DNA from: an uncultured Erysipelotrichaceae bacterium
GTDB taxonomy: Bacteria; Bacillota_I; Bacilli_A; Erysipelotrichales; Erysipelotrichaceae
NCBI GenBank assembly: GCA_947569705.1
Contig: CANOSP010000008.1
Location: forward strand, 17,477 to 81,476
Direction: 5' to 3'
DNA: 64,000 nucleotides
The notes beneath the pieces were generated by a model. It was given only the letters and a program-made list of their open reading frames with translations, was not told where the DNA came from and searched no databases. Positions 63,906-64,000 of the stretch are shown here, piece after piece (within the stretch, counting starts at the first letter, position 1; every line of letters begins with the position of its first letter). Position numbers and translations under genes: made by a program.

Positions 63906-64000
63906 TTACTCACTTTCTCGTTTATAGACAATAAAGAATAGCAAACTTAAGGATAATAGACTGATTCCCATGTAATACATCAGATTCGTACTGTCTCCTG
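63906..64000 (-). CDS. C-terminal end of another cell-wall-anchored protein (partial)
   Basis: The last 30 codons of a gene entering from beyond the window: GDSTNLMYYMGISLLSLSLL, then FFIVYKRESE and TAA. The G-D after a presumed (x)PxTG, the 20-residue hydrophobic stretch and the KRE tail are the end of a sortase sorting signal. The protein's function cannot be seen. Confidence 0.7.
   Translation of the reverse strand, partial: GDSTNLMYYMGISLLSLSLLFFIVYKRESE

Noticed and set aside
1..64000. tRNA, rRNA, tmRNA, SRP RNA or RNase P RNA genes, and prophage or plasmid origin
   Set aside because: I looked through the intergenic regions for their conserved segments and saw none; short intergenic lengths leave little room for them.

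Overview
The window reads as a chromosome segment from a low-GC, Gram-positive anaerobe (Bacillota). My best guess, from gene content and style only, is the Erysipelotrichia or a related gut lineage. Supporting content is a Gram-positive-type DNA polymerase III (polC), a T-box and a manganese riboswitch, sortase-type wall anchors, class III (oxygen-sensitive) ribonucleotide reductase, and rubrerythrin plus flavodiiron protein for oxygen and peroxide removal. TGA ends several genes (for example at 2519 and 28741), so the standard code is in use. No rRNA, tRNA or CRISPR array was seen.

Layout. 186-3930: XPD-like helicase with a fused nuclease domain, a YdcF-like membrane protein and a HAD phosphatase. 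4031-20398: two giant wall-anchored glycosidases (GH20, 1927 aa; GH84, about 2312 aa) flanking a rubrerythrin/rubredoxin operon and a type III glutamine synthetase. 20717-23362: a probable acquired island with a MATE efflux pump behind a strong promoter and an attenuator-like hairpin, and a decayed Tn916/Tn1549-type integrase. 23505-27884: polC. 28008-30848: an uncharacterised operon (ceramidase-like amidohydrolase plus SIS protein) with a divergent GntR regulator broken by an in-frame TGA and a perfect palindromic operator. 30877-36701: a CaCA cation antiporter under a yybP-ykoY (Mn2+) riboswitch, dut, a D,D-carboxypeptidase, rnc and recG. 36882-43565: a 1768-aa surface protein with about 11 Ca-binding-type repeats, and upstream of it an ECF-like sigma factor carrying a C-terminal membrane domain. 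43871-48644: a small unknown protein, an aspartokinase without ACT domains paired with an aspartate-semialdehyde dehydrogenase homologue lacking its catalytic residues, a YitT protein, a small membrane protein and an SDR lacking its catalytic Tyr. 48689-49911: Fic-gene remnant, an inverted repeat and a small membrane protein. 50199-54834: nrdDG, a divergent Crp/Fnr-type regulator, nagA. 55050-57209: flavodiiron protein, small unknown protein, membrane-anchored nuclease. 57594-60069: amino-acid ABC transporter under a T-box whose specifier reads CGU (Arg). 60276-61910: a two-gene SufC/SufB-like system. 62126-63765: ACT regulator and UPF0210 protein. 63906-64000: the C-terminal end of another wall-anchored protein.

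How the genes fit together. The extracellular GH20 and GH84 enzymes would release N-acetylhexosamines from host glycans, and nagA would feed GlcNAc-6-phosphate into metabolism. Both glycosidase genes share a promoter-proximal motif that suggests joint control. Rubrerythrin, the rubredoxin-like protein, flavodiiron protein, NrdDG and the SufCB pair form a coherent anaerobic and iron-sulfur lifestyle set. Several homologues with missing catalytic residues, three broken genes and a remnant integrase show active gene turnover.
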